A stretch of 64,000 nt of DNA from positions 1-64,000 of the forward strand of contig CABMIH010000077.1 in NCBI GenBank assembly GCA_902386205.1, written 5' to 3'. The stretch comes from an uncultured archaeon. Lineage in GTDB: Archaea > Halobacteriota > Methanosarcinia > Methanosarcinales > Methanoperedenaceae. Shown here in pieces: positions 35,701 through 44,408 of the stretch (the first letter of the stretch is position 1; each line of letters opens with the position of its first letter). A program made the position numbers and the translations under genes. The notes below the pieces were generated by a model that had not been told where the DNA came from, made no database searches, and saw only the letters and a program-made list of their open reading frames with translations.

Positions 35701-36675
35701 GCCTATTGTCGGTGATGGGTACCTCGTAGTGAAAGTCCCTACTGTTGAATTTGAGGCATGACTCTGGTTTGTCCCGTTGTACGCATAAACGCTGTAAAAA
35801 TAAGGTGTGCCTTGAGATAAAGAAGTAAGCTGTATAGTTCTTGGAGAACCTGTCCCGTTATTCCATACTGGGATAAGTTCTAATGATGGAGAGGTACCAT
35901 AATGAACACTGGTCTTGGCGTCAGTTTGATTCAAAGTGAACGAGATATTAGCGGTTATATCTTCAGGAGTGGCAGAAGTGACCGTTGCATTGGGCGCTGT
36001 TGGGTCAATAGTTGTGAAGCTTTGAATTGTAGAATTCTTGATTAAGCTTTGATTCGAACTGTTGTATAAAGATACATTATAATAATATAGTGTGCCTTTA
36101 GTTAGACCTGTAATAGGTATCGTTCTGGAAGCTGAATTGTTGTTCCAGGCCTCCCCAAGACCCAATGAGGAATCTGTACCATAACGGACCTTGGCAAGAG
36201 CATTGCTTTGATTTACAGAAAAATTAATGTAAGCACTTGTGTCAGTAATACCGCCATGCGTTGGGTTGACAGTGAAATCCGGCGTTGTGTTGCTGGAAGC
36301 GGGTGTATCGGATACTATCCATGTCCATTGTGCAGTCACCGTATCGGAAGAGTTACTCGTATTTGTGGCAATTGCCTTGACAATCCATGTACCTGAAGCC
36401 GCACTCGAATTTGTATAGTTTGACTTTAGAACGTTTTGTTTTCCATTTACTCCTGACGATGAAGTTATGTCGGTCGTGTTAATATACCAGGTTACATTTA
36501 CAGGATTGTCATAGTCTACTCCAAAAAATCTGTTGCTATCTCCAGCCTGATTATAAACAATAGTACCATTTGGGCTTGGAGTGGGCGTTATACCTACAGT
36601 ACCAAATGCAGTTGAAATAATACCGAGTATTATCAGTACAAAAGCGATTCCTTTAATATAATTCTTAATTACCAT
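32731..36675 (-). CDS. Large membrane-anchored S-layer-type protein
   Basis: A 1314-residue surface protein. Order: signal peptide (IAFVLIILGIISTAFG); Thr/Ser/Asn-rich Ig/fibronectin-like repeats (about 30-410) with many N-x-S/T sites; two DUF1608 S-layer domains (about 415-710 and 715-1020, marked FSGFYYDIKDD and VGFYYDLDDG); two carboxypeptidase-regulatory-like repeats (ITVKAGGNPVDNASVSL; IKVTYNNSAMSGASVKF); a CARDB-like domain; and a C-terminal membrane helix with a basic tail. The helix suggests permanent anchoring, in contrast to the unanchored protein at 11.3 kb. It probably forms part of the cell envelope or a sheath. Confidence 0.88.
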   Translation of the reverse strand: MVIKNYIKGIAFVLIILGIISTAFGTVGITPTPSPNGTIVYNQAGDSNRFFGVDYDNPVNVTWYINTTDITSSSGVNGKQNVLKSNYTNSSAASGTWIVKAIATNTSNSSDTVTAQWTWIVSDTPASSNTTPDFTVNPTHGGITDTSAYINFSVNQSNALAKVRYGTDSSLGLGEAWNNNSASRTIPITGLTKGTLYYYNVSLYNSSNQSLIKNSTIQSFTTIDPTAPNATVTSATPEDITANISFTLNQTDAKTSVHYGTSPSLELIPVWNNGTGSPRTIQLTSLSQGTPYFYSVYAYNGTNQSHASNSTVGTFTTRYPSPTIGTDYSPTPNTTTIDITQGQSQLFWVKASQNVTVNWYLNDSLISGATKTVDPNIEANYTFVGNTVGNFKITANASNANGSSTKEWLINVRSKSFFTGNRIWDGSRPSEFSLTYSWNPMSFSGFYYDIKDDVGTENITITLNSYSDRTINKNDLDYSTTPQEVSFVYSGFGKFQVIGFMADKYFAGYTANTKPPNPKPSVTFDGKSVIASGQLHKVLMDDDTKKTISLGSTMTLQEGYVLKAVDIDMSARTMLLSLLKDGNEVDSTPLSAGETYVYTKKVGSVSDLPLIMVRFDSVFSGREVQAAFLKGLFQISETATNVESGDKFGRMEVGGVSGTRIDMSNSEDISLSTGSTVDLMGDVKIKVADNSSVVRFALTVEKSGPYEVRSSIFKQDDPNNITVWTPYNFGMNIGQTSVGFYYDLDDGVGNESMRIAETVSGRKINDGKLVYMTTPEKVSFTYPAFGKYNVIGFMAEKYFAGYTIESFPSTVNPTTSVGEKSVLDSGQLHKVLIDDDTKKTISVGSTMTLQEGYVLKAVDIDMSARTMLISLLKDGNEVDTSPLYAGQTYIYTKKVGDVSDLPLIAVRFDSVFSGKEVQAAFLKGLFQISETATTVRSGDKFGKMEVTGISRNSIEMANDGNLGLDRNKNDDLMGNIKLRVADSDSLRFYFAVDVTQEMIANQLVIDAPAKVMAGDNITITVKAGGNPVDNASVSLDSDLGNTDKNGLLNYTLPKTLKGMYNITATKLGYEKQVKPIEIEKYIDLRLSLDIPAKAPQFDPLTIKVTYNNSAMSGASVKFDNDAIGTTDSNGILTYTPQVSGTHTITASKSGYVTVTRDIELIVPYSEFKALDINITPAVATPGLTLLIKANITNSGTKGDTLPVDLIINGTAVKNTTLSLDRGATKEINFTGNLKGWMPEEVKPGNYTVEILGQTQLLEVKEEPLSLLLIGGIVVIITGIAGGVIYVLTSKNMLSIEALKSKFSDLLSGLGKIRK

Positions 36676-36824
36676 ATTATCCCCTTATTATCATATTTTC
36701 AATATTATCCTCGTCTCTGACCCATAATATCATGCTGCAAAAAAGCAATATGATAGGGCTGTCATCACTAAGAACTCATTATATAAATAATTTCTGTGAC
36801 AAAAGCCAACTTTTGACAGTTTAA

Positions 36825-37241
36825 TCAGGAAATATAAATCAAGACCTTCCTGACAAAGTCTTTGATATCATTGAGGTCTTCTGACATGATGATAAAAATC
36901 CTTTTTATATCTATTTTGCCGTACCTGTGAACAAGAAGGTTCCTGAACTGTGCCATTTCCTGAAGTCTGGCTGACAGTCCTGGATCAATAATACCTTCTT
37001 CCTCAAGAATCTTATAAATGTCTTTATAATCCTCCGCTCTGCGGAAACCCTTTTCGGCTATAATATGGTTGCCAATGTCAAGGCATGCCTCAATAGATTC
37101 CTGGAGCGAATGTTTTGCGGCCTGGATGTCCCTAAAATCATTTGAGAAAGAATCATATCCCTGGGATTTGATCTCTTCGATAAGCCTGATATTCTCATCT
37201 ATCAGGTCGATCATTGCATTGATAACTTCATTGCTGATCAT
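36825..37241 (-). CDS. hepT: HEPN-domain toxin of the HepT (DUF86) family
   Basis: A 138-residue HEPN protein with the RX4HXY motif RNLLVHRY near residue 103, the presumed RNase or AMPylation-target site. It overlaps the nucleotidyltransferase gene by 4 bp, the standard arrangement of the HepT/MntA toxin-antitoxin module. MntA adds AMP to the HepT tyrosine to silence it. Confidence 0.88.
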   Translation of the reverse strand: MISNEVINAMIDLIDENIRLIEEIKSQGYDSFSNDFRDIQAAKHSLQESIEACLDIGNHIIAEKGFRRAEDYKDIYKILEEEGIIDPGLSARLQEMAQFRNLLVHRYGKIDIKRIFIIMSEDLNDIKDFVRKVLIYIS

Positions 37242-37636
37242 AATCCCATCCTTGTCTTTCTTGCAGCATCATACACTTCAAGGAACGGTTTGAAATCATA
37301 ATAATATGCCAGCGAGCGCGTTTCAAATTCTATGCGTTTCATCTCATCTTTAGAATGCAGCAGTTTTCCGTATCTCAATACCTGGCTCTTGAACCTGAGC
37401 GTCGAATCATTAAGAACCCGCAAATCAACAGTTTTATTTCCGGCCAGCGCCCGTTCTATCTTTATTGCTAGCCTTGAAGGATATAGCGGATCTCTTTCAA
37501 GAAGGCACGGTTCTCTTAAAAAAATAGCGATGTCTATATCGCTTCTCTCGTTCTGGATGCCTTTTGCATATGACCCGAAAAGATAAGCAAAGAGCACGTC
37601 GGGTTCTTTTTCCAGTATTCTTTTGATGTTTTCCAC
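37238..37636 (-). CDS. mntA: MntA-type minimal nucleotidyltransferase antitoxin
   Basis: A 132-residue nucleotidyltransferase with the GSYAKG motif and the metal-binding DxD (RSDIDIAIFL). It begins with GTG at 37636 (family start MENIKRIL...) and is followed in overlap by hepT. Known MntA proteins AMPylate HepT. The intact motifs suggest a working antitoxin. Confidence 0.88.
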   Translation of the reverse strand: MENIKRILEKEPDVLFAYLFGSYAKGIQNERSDIDIAIFLREPCLLERDPLYPSRLAIKIERALAGNKTVDLRVLNDSTLRFKSQVLRYGKLLHSKDEMKRIEFETRSLAYYYDFKPFLEVYDAARKTRMGL

Positions 37637-37683
37637 ACAAATGTAATTGTTTAAAGGGTTTTATAAACTCTTTGAGACTATTG

Positions 37684-37974
37684 CTACCTTTCCCCAAGCA
37701 CCCTTTCCAGCAGTTCAAATCTCTTCACCGCAAGCTCCTTCCCGGCAATGCGCCGTATTATGGCCCTGCCACTATCAAAAACTATTATCTTCTCAACAGG
37801 AGGGTTTGAAAGTACGAGCATCTCGTTTTCAGGCGTTACCTGCACGCCCTCGAAGTGCTTTTTGAGTTCTTCAACAGCCTCCGAAGTAATTCGAATATTG
37901 CCAAGTTCTGCCTCCCCGCTGAACAAATCCTCGGTATCTTTTGTGAAACACGGCTCAAGAGTAATGATCTTCAT
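37684..37974 (-). CDS. Conserved hypothetical protein co-transcribed with coaBC
   Basis: A 96-residue protein beginning MKIITLEPCFTKDTEDLF. The frame abuts the coaBC stop with no spacing, so translational coupling is likely. The centre (VLSNPPVEKIIVFDSGRAII) reads like a small beta-alpha domain with some likeness to TBP-type repeats, but I do not recognise a family. A link to coenzyme A synthesis is suggested only by position. Confidence 0.6.
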   Translation of the reverse strand: MKIITLEPCFTKDTEDLFSGEAELGNIRITSEAVEELKKHFEGVQVTPENEMLVLSNPPVEKIIVFDSGRAIIRRIAGKELAVKRFELLERVLGER

Positions 37975-39165
37975 TTAAAAGATGTCCTCGACTTTGTCCA
38001 TTATCCTTACTGCTATTTCGTGTTTGGCCCCGCTGACACGTTCGACACTGCTATCTATAATATAAACATCGTTCTCCTCTGTGCCCATCCCGCCTGAGGA
38101 AACATCGTTCGCTACGACCATGCTGAGCCCCGAGGCTTCCATGGATTCCCGCGCGCGCTTTACCAGTTCGTCTTCTGAAACACCTGTTTCTGCCTTGAAA
38201 CCGATGATCTTGAGTCCTGGGTATTTCAGGCGTGCCTCCCTGATAAGCTTTGGCGCAGGCTTCAACGTCAGGGTGACCGCTTTTCCCGATTTTATCTTCT
38301 CCTTTGAAGGCGAAATTGTGAAATCCGATATCGCTGCCGCGCTGATGAGGAGGTCGCATCCCCTGCCAAGTTCCTCAAGTACGACATCTGTCATATCCTT
38401 CGCGCTCTCCACCTCGAATTCGCATATCCCCTGGATTCCGATGCAGCCCCTGTGGACAAGGGTGACATCCGCGCCCCTCCTGAAGGCTTCAAGCGCCAGT
38501 TCCACGCCTGTCTTTCCAGATGCGCGGTTGGTGATTATCCTGATAGGGTCTATCGCTTCGGCTGTCGCTCCGCCGGTAATAAGGATGCGCTTACCCGCAA
38601 GCGTCTTCTTCCCGAGCGCCCTCTCAACCCTGAGCACGATCTCTTCCTTCCCCGCTATCTTCGCTGCACCTTCCTCCATTACAGGGCTGATGAATTCGAC
38701 CCCGAGTTCTGTAAGTTTTCCGATGTTCTCGATAACGATAGGATGATCATACATGGATTCATGCATCGCAGGAACGATCATTATCGGGATGCCAGAACCA
38801 AAAGCCGTGGTCCCGAAGGTCGTAACAGTTGTGTCATCGATGCCGTGCGCAAGCTTTCCTATCGTATTTGCTGTGCAAGGCGCGATCAAAAGAAGAGACG
38901 CCCTGCCGCCTGTACCGCAGAATTCCACATGCTCGACATCGCCAGTGATACCGGTTATCACGCGGTTTCCTGTGGCGTAGCGCATCGCCTCGGGATGTAT
39001 TATCTTTTGAGCCTCCCCTGTCATCACAGCATATACTGTAGCTCCATGCCTCCTGAGTTCCCGCGCAAGCTCAACGCACCTTACTGCTGCAATGCTGCCC
39101 GTGATGCCAAGAATAATGTTTTTCCTTTCAAGTGATTTCGATGATATGGTAATTCCGGTATTCAT
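37975..39165 (-). CDS. coaBC: CoaBC: phosphopantothenoylcysteine decarboxylase / phosphopantothenate-cysteine ligase
   Basis: A 396-residue bifunctional enzyme of coenzyme A synthesis. The N-terminal flavoprotein (CoaC) starts IILGITGSIAAVRCVELA and holds PAMHESMYDHP, the substrate-binding block. The C-terminal CoaB part starts ILITGGATAEAIDPIR with NRASGKTG. It lies upstream of the small hypothetical gene and near larE on the same strand (46 bp from the larE stop). Confidence 0.93.
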   Translation of the reverse strand: MNTGITISSKSLERKNIILGITGSIAAVRCVELARELRRHGATVYAVMTGEAQKIIHPEAMRYATGNRVITGITGDVEHVEFCGTGGRASLLLIAPCTANTIGKLAHGIDDTTVTTFGTTAFGSGIPIMIVPAMHESMYDHPIVIENIGKLTELGVEFISPVMEEGAAKIAGKEEIVLRVERALGKKTLAGKRILITGGATAEAIDPIRIITNRASGKTGVELALEAFRRGADVTLVHRGCIGIQGICEFEVESAKDMTDVVLEELGRGCDLLISAAAISDFTISPSKEKIKSGKAVTLTLKPAPKLIREARLKYPGLKIIGFKAETGVSEDELVKRARESMEASGLSMVVANDVSSGGMGTEENDVYIIDSSVERVSGAKHEIAVRIMDKVEDIF

Positions 39166-39211
39166 CGCTATCAGTACAGCCTAAAAAGATAAGAAGGTTT
39201 TGATTTGACAG

Positions 39212-40009
39212 TCACAGCACTTCATCCATGCTTCCGCTCCTGAAGCCCATGAGGTCAAGAGTAACATAGGAAAAACCCAGCTTCTTGAACTCGGAAACTA
39301 CAACCTCGCGCATTTTGAGGAAGCGCGGCATCTCATCGGGCATTACTTCGATCCGCGCTATGCCGGCATGGTCACGAACGCGCACGACCGGAAAACCTGC
39401 TTTCTTAAGATACTCCTCAGCCCCGCCCACTCTTTTCAATGCCTCATGCGTAATTTCCTGCCCATAGGGAAAACGCGAAGAAAGACATGCCATGGAGGGT
39501 TTATCCGCGACCGAAAGCATCAGCTCGCGCGCCATTTCGCGTATCTCTTCTTTTGTAACCCCAAATTCCACGAACGGGTTATATATCCCCCCTTCCCTCA
39601 CAGCCCTGTGGCCGGGCCTGTGGTTTTCCAGGTCTGAGAAATTCGTGCCTTCCACAATTGTATTAATACCTCGTTGCTCTGCGATTTTTTTTAACTCCCT
39701 TATCAGGCCTTTCTTGCAGTAATAGCACCTGTCCGCGGGATTTTTTGAAAAAAAGGGTTCATCGAGTTCATCATAAGATATTACAATATGTTTTATCCCT
39801 ATTTCCTCTGCAACCTTTATGGCGCATTCGAGTTCACCCGGTGCAAGTGTGGGCGAGTCTGCCGTAACGGCCACGGCATTATCACCCAGCGCCTTATAAG
39901 AAAGAGCTGCAAGCACAGAGCTATCCACCCCGCCTGAGAAGGCTACAAGAACGCTGCCTTTATGCAAGAGAGCCAGAGTGATGGAATTCATTTTTTCTAT
40001 AGCTGACAT
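39212..40009 (-). CDS. larE: LarE-family ATP-dependent sulfur transferase
   Basis: A 265-residue PP-loop enzyme (AFSGGVDSSV). LarE makes the thiocarboxylates of the nickel-pincer cofactor of lactate racemase. Three cysteines, CYYC and the one in MACLSSRFPYG, match the [4Fe-4S]-containing LarE type, which uses a cluster-bound sulfur instead of sacrificing a cysteine. No larA, larB or larC is nearby, so it may serve a different thiolation. ATG 40009 gives a normal start; earlier residues overlap the promoter shared with mutS. Confidence 0.85.
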   Translation of the reverse strand: MSAIEKMNSITLALLHKGSVLVAFSGGVDSSVLAALSYKALGDNAVAVTADSPTLAPGELECAIKVAEEIGIKHIVISYDELDEPFFSKNPADRCYYCKKGLIRELKKIAEQRGINTIVEGTNFSDLENHRPGHRAVREGGIYNPFVEFGVTKEEIREMARELMLSVADKPSMACLSSRFPYGQEITHEALKRVGGAEEYLKKAGFPVVRVRDHAGIARIEVMPDEMPRFLKMREVVVSEFKKLGFSYVTLDLMGFRSGSMDEVL

Positions 40010-40108
40010 CCGGAGTTCCAACGGCGCACAAAGATGTAAGGATTTCTGTAGCAAAGGCAAAAACAAAAATAGGAATAAATGAATATCTCAAGTCCCGGAG
40101 AAACCAGA

Positions 40109-42724
40109 ATGGACAAGATGACACCTGCAATGCGCCAGTATTACGAGGCAAAAGAGAAGCACAAAGATGCGCTCATCTTCTTCAGGATGGGCGATTTCTA
40201 CGAGTCCTTCGGTGAGGATGCAAAAATAATCGCAAAAGAGCTTGAAATAACTCTTACCTCGCGGGGCAGGGATAAGGAAGGCGAGGATATGCCCCTCGCA
40301 GGGATCCCGTACCATGCAGTGGATTCATACCTTCCCCGCCTTATTAAAAAAGGCTATAAAGTCGCAATATGCGAGCAGCTTGAAGACCCAAAGACCGCAA
40401 AAGGCGTGGTGAAAAGGGGAGTTGTAAGAGTAATTACCCCCGGCACGGTTATCGATCAGTCCCTTGTTACCGATCAGTCCAACAATTACCTGATGTCGGT
40501 TTCAGGACAGGAGATGCAATTCGGGATATCATTCCTGGACGTGAGCACGGGTGAATTCATGGCGACCCAGTTCGCTGATAACCAGGATTTTGACAGGATA
40601 ATAAGTGAAGCTGCACGGATGAAACCCGCCGAATGCATACTCCCTCCGCAGCTTTTTGAAAATAAAAACCTCACTGAACGCCTCAGGAACATCGGCATCG
40701 CGGTCAACAAATTCGATGCAGACGCCTTTGACGCCAGAGCAGCACGCGACCTCCTTACAGGGCATTTTGGAGTCATGACACTTGAAGGCATGGGATGCGA
40801 GGGGCTCCCGCATGCAATATCATCAGCGGGCGCCGCGCTGCTTTATGCGAAGAACACCCAGATGAGGGACCTGGGGCATATCCAGGCCCTTCGGACGTAT
40901 TTTGAGAGCGAGTTCATGGTACTTGATTCCATCACCCTGCGCAACCTTGAGATCGTGCAGGGGATAAGAAGTGAATCCACCGGCTCTTTATTATCTGTCC
41001 TTGACCGCACAAAAACCCCTATGGGGGGAAGGCTGCTTCGGAAAATGGTGCTTGCTCCCCTCATCTCGGTCAATAAAATAACGGAAAGACTGGATGCCGT
41101 GGATGAGATCGCAAAAAAGACGCTTCTCCGTTTTGAATTGAGGTCGCTCCTTTCAAGGATAAGGGACATAGAACGTCTTACAGGACGTATCGCCTATGGC
41201 AACTCAAATGCCCGTGACCTTATCGCACTTAAAGTTTCCCTCGCAACGATTCCTGAATTCATAAAATCCCTTAAAGAAAACGAGATCAAAAGCGCTCTTT
41301 TATCAGGTATGATCCAGGGGCTTTCGGATTTTACCGAAATAGTGGCTTTGCTTGAGCGTGCAATCGTGGATGATCCACCGATAAGCATTCGCGACGGCGG
41401 GATGATAAAAGAGGGGTATGACAAGAATCTGGACGAGCTAAATAAAATGTCTCTCCACGGCAGGGATTGGATAGCAGAAATGCAGCAGCATGAACGCGAG
41501 CGAACAGGAATAAAATCCTTAAAGATAGGCTACAACTCCGTGTTCGGGTATTACCTGGAAGTCACAAAATCCAACCTTTCCCAGGTTCCGCCTGATTACA
41601 TACGCAAACAAACAACTGCGAACGGGGAGCGCTTCTATACGCCCTCGCTCAAGGAAAAGGAAGTAATGATCCTTTCTGCGGATGAGAAAAAGAGATCGCT
41701 TGAATTTGAACTCTTTAATGACATCAACTCACGGATCGCAGCAAGGTCAAAGGAGTTGCAGGCAACGGGTCATGCTATCGGAGAACTGGATGTGGTCGTG
41801 AACCTTGCAGAAATATCTGTAAATAATAAATATGTCAGGCCTGAGGTAAATGATGGCTGCAACATCCTTATCCGTGACGGGAGGCATCCGGTCGTTGAGA
41901 ATTCGGTTCCCGGCGGATTTGTTCCCAACGATACCCATATCGACTGCCAGGATAACCAGTTCCTGCTCATAACAGGCCCGAACATGGCAGGGAAGTCCAC
42001 ATACATGAGGCAGACCGCATTGATTGTTATAATGGCCCAGATAGGCAGTTTCGTGCCCGCCTCCTATGCCTCTGTGGGGATTGTGGACAGGGTATTCACA
42101 CGCGTTGGAGCTTTTGATGACCTTGCCAGCGGCCAGAGCACATTTATGATAGAGATGGTGGAACTTGCCAACATCCTGAACAACGCGACTCCCAGGAGCC
42201 TGGTCCTGCTTGATGAGATAGGCAGGGGAACAAGCACATACGACGGGTACAGTATCGCCCGCGCTGTAGTGGAATTCATCCACAATAAGGACAGGGTGGG
42301 CGTGCGTTCCCTTTTTGCCACGCATTATCACCAGCTCACCGCTATCAGCAAGGCCCTGCGGCGCGTGAAGAACTATCACATAGCAGTAAAAGAAGAAGGC
42401 AACGACCTTGTGTTCCTTCGCAAGATAATTCCGGGCGCGACAGACAGGAGTTACGGCATTCATGTTGCACGACTTGCAGGCGTGCCTCTGAAAGTTACGG
42501 CCAGGGCCAGGGAAATACTAAAAGAACTGGAAAGTGAGAGCAGCATTGCAGGAAAAGGCAGGGGGGACACGAAATATACGCAGCTCATCCTTTTTGATTC
42601 TGAGAATAGTGTAAAGGAATCACCGGTTGTTGAGGAACTAAAACGCCTCAATGTGGACGCAATGACCCCGCTGGATGCGCTCAATGCGTTGGCCGCGCTC
42701 AAGAAAAAAGCGTTCGGTGGTTGA
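40109..42724 (+). CDS. mutS: DNA mismatch repair protein MutS
   Basis: An 871-residue MutS1. The mismatch-reading F-x-E motif lies in MGDFYESF (Phe30, Glu32). Walker A GPNMAGKSTYMRQ, Walker B LVLLDEIGRGTSTYDG and the ATPase signature follow in order. ATG 40109 is chosen because GGAG at 40097-40100 lies 8 bases upstream and the MDKMTPAMRQYYEAK start fits the family; the longer frame from 40079 adds ten unsupported residues. No mutL is in the window. MutS1 occurs in Methanosarcinales and was probably gained from bacteria. Confidence 0.95.
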   Translation: MDKMTPAMRQYYEAKEKHKDALIFFRMGDFYESFGEDAKIIAKELEITLTSRGRDKEGEDMPLAGIPYHAVDSYLPRLIKKGYKVAICEQLEDPKTAKGVVKRGVVRVITPGTVIDQSLVTDQSNNYLMSVSGQEMQFGISFLDVSTGEFMATQFADNQDFDRIISEAARMKPAECILPPQLFENKNLTERLRNIGIAVNKFDADAFDARAARDLLTGHFGVMTLEGMGCEGLPHAISSAGAALLYAKNTQMRDLGHIQALRTYFESEFMVLDSITLRNLEIVQGIRSESTGSLLSVLDRTKTPMGGRLLRKMVLAPLISVNKITERLDAVDEIAKKTLLRFELRSLLSRIRDIERLTGRIAYGNSNARDLIALKVSLATIPEFIKSLKENEIKSALLSGMIQGLSDFTEIVALLERAIVDDPPISIRDGGMIKEGYDKNLDELNKMSLHGRDWIAEMQQHERERTGIKSLKIGYNSVFGYYLEVTKSNLSQVPPDYIRKQTTANGERFYTPSLKEKEVMILSADEKKRSLEFELFNDINSRIAARSKELQATGHAIGELDVVVNLAEISVNNKYVRPEVNDGCNILIRDGRHPVVENSVPGGFVPNDTHIDCQDNQFLLITGPNMAGKSTYMRQTALIVIMAQIGSFVPASYASVGIVDRVFTRVGAFDDLASGQSTFMIEMVELANILNNATPRSLVLLDEIGRGTSTYDGYSIARAVVEFIHNKDRVGVRSLFATHYHQLTAISKALRRVKNYHIAVKEEGNDLVFLRKIIPGATDRSYGIHVARLAGVPLKVTARAREILKELESESSIAGKGRGDTKYTQLILFDSENSVKESPVVEELKRLNVDAMTPLDALNALAALKKKAFGG

Positions 42725-42948
42725 TAATATGCGGGTCGCAATTGTTTTAGACATATAGAATAGAATGAAAACAAATGCATATCTTGCGGGAATTTTTAAT
42801 CAGAAAAATAATTGGTTCTTGAAAAGAATTTTTGCGACCAAAAGATTAATTAAATATGTATTTCATAAAACATCAACGAACAATTTCAACCAATAGATAG
42901 CCACTCAGAGCGGGTTGAGTTATGTTCTATAATTAAGGGCGGTGAAAA

Positions 42949-43059
42949 ATGAGTTGGCTAATCCAATGGGCTGAAATAGCAATAGAAATCACAGCATTTA
43001 TTCTTCTGCTATTACATCTTGGTAATATTATTTACAGAGCCATTGAAACATCCAAGTAG
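42949..43059 (+). CDS. Small single-pass membrane peptide
   Basis: A 36-residue peptide starting MSWLIQWAEIAIEITAFILL, with one membrane helix and the tail AIETSK. It was found by reading the sequence directly. A strong archaeal ribosome site (GGCGGTGA, 42939-42946) sits in front of the ATG, and a good terminator follows at 43074, so it has its own transcription unit. Its function is unknown; an amphipathic, membrane-active or toxin-like role is possible but not shown. Confidence 0.65.
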   Translation: MSWLIQWAEIAIEITAFILLLLHLGNIIYRAIETSK

Positions 43060-43073
43060 CCCAAAAAGGAAAA

Positions 43074-43110
43074 AAGAAAGGATTTATTCCTTTCTTATTT
43101 ATTTTTTTAA
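43074..43110 (+). terminator. Hairpin with T-rich tail after the small membrane peptide
   Basis: Perfect 9-bp arms AAGAAAGGA (43074-43082) and TCCTTTCTT (43088-43096) with a 5-base loop, followed by ATTTATTTTTTTAA. Confidence 0.75.
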
Positions 43111-43278
43111 AACCTATAGGAAAGTATAAACACACATCGCTATCATGCTGTTAAATTGGGCTTAGATAAATTGTAACTACTCACCGTTTTAAAAACAAAA
43201 TCGGAATATTTATAAGGTCTAATGGTAACCAATTATGGTGGTAAGCTATTTTGCATATAGTTCAATCAGGGCGGACTC

Positions 43279-43941
43279 ATGGATAATGGAAAAATAATTG
43301 AAATATATAATAATCTATTGGATTCTTTGGACGACAAGAGGTATTTAGACCTTATTTGGTATAAATGCATCACCCCTAATGAGTTCTTTGATAATTATTT
43401 GAAATTTTATTTTTTCAAAAAAGGAATGGATGAGGGGTATTACCCGCTAACTCATTTTGCTCACAATAAGGTAAATCCCAAAATTTTAGAAGAGTGGATT
43501 GTTTTCAAAGATGATCTCAATGAAGTACTCCCACATAAAAATGATTGGCCATTTGAATTTTTGATAGATTTATGTTGGCTATCCAAAGATGGGCACACAA
43601 TTCCGCTTTGTATGGAGTTAGAGCAAAAACCGGACATAAAAGAAATTAGATACGATTTTCAAAAGCTATTATTTATAAATTCAAGCTTAAAAATAATGGT
43701 AATTTTTGATTATTTCGCATTTCCATCATTATTGGAATTACTGTCGAAGACCCCTTTTTGTAATCCAGATGAGACATTTTTACTTATTTCTATAGATAAA
43801 CTCCCAGATCAACACCATATTATAGGATACATAGATTATCATGTTAGAGGATGCATATTTTCAAAGAATCGGAAAGTACCTGATTTACGTTCCGTTAATT
43901 TTTCAATACATATTACGTCACAAAATTGTGTTGAGAAATAA
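43279..43941 (+). CDS. Hypothetical protein, possible PD-(D/E)XK nuclease fold
   Basis: A 220-residue protein starting MDNGKIIEIYNNLLDSLDDK, richer in A+T than the flanking housekeeping genes. The middle section FLIDLCWLSKDGHTIPLCME followed by LEQKPDIKEIRYDFQKLL resembles the D...E-x-E...K core of restriction-endonuclease-like proteins. The fold is a guess. It lies alone between a small membrane peptide and another unknown gene, a composition typical of accessory DNA. Confidence 0.6.
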   Translation: MDNGKIIEIYNNLLDSLDDKRYLDLIWYKCITPNEFFDNYLKFYFFKKGMDEGYYPLTHFAHNKVNPKILEEWIVFKDDLNEVLPHKNDWPFEFLIDLCWLSKDGHTIPLCMELEQKPDIKEIRYDFQKLLFINSSLKIMVIFDYFAFPSLLELLSKTPFCNPDETFLLISIDKLPDQHHIIGYIDYHVRGCIFSKNRKVPDLRSVNFSIHITSQNCVEK

Positions 43942-44060
43942 ATATAAATACAGATCAATAATCCATTATAATTTTATGCAATAAGTTTGTATTGCCAACG
44001 GCGGTGATTTTTGAATTATGATAAGATATGTTTATATCCTTTTTTGATGTTAATGAGAAT

Positions 44061-44387
44061 ATGCCAATGCCTGTTGAAATTAAAACACTTGATGACAATG
44101 CAAAAAGTGAACTTAACAAATTGATTCCGGAGTTTGAGACTTGTTTCCAATCTCACAGTCAAAGATTTGTTAGATCTGATTTTGATGATATAACAACTTC
44201 TGGGAAAATAACTATGCGCGTGTTATGTAAGCTCTCAGAATGGTGTAATTATCCAGAAGATGGCAATAGACAAAAATATAGGAACCTTGCAATTAATATA
44301 AGTAAAATTTTGTTTGGTGATATACTTCCTAAACTCCATTCTTATCTTTTTGTTATTGAAGATGGAAAAATAATAATTAATTTATAA
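44061..44387 (+). CDS. Hypothetical protein
   Basis: A 108-residue protein starting MPMPVEIKTLDDNAKSELNK. It is AT-rich like its left neighbour. ATG 44061 is preferred because the ATG at 44028 lies within a TATA-like sequence (ATATGTTTATATCC) that would place transcription near 44060. No motif is recognised; it is mostly helical, with a Trp/Cys pair (LCKLSEWCNY). Possibly a partner of the preceding unknown gene. Confidence 0.55.
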   Translation: MPMPVEIKTLDDNAKSELNKLIPEFETCFQSHSQRFVRSDFDDITTSGKITMRVLCKLSEWCNYPEDGNRQKYRNLAINISKILFGDILPKLHSYLFVIEDGKIIINL

Positions 44388-44408
44388 TTTTTTTGAATAT
44401 AAGCCGAA

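Noticed and set aside
41747-42463. Minus-strand frame of 238 codons inside mutS
   Set aside because: Shadow of the mutS coding frame; rich in Cys/His/Tyr in no domain pattern.
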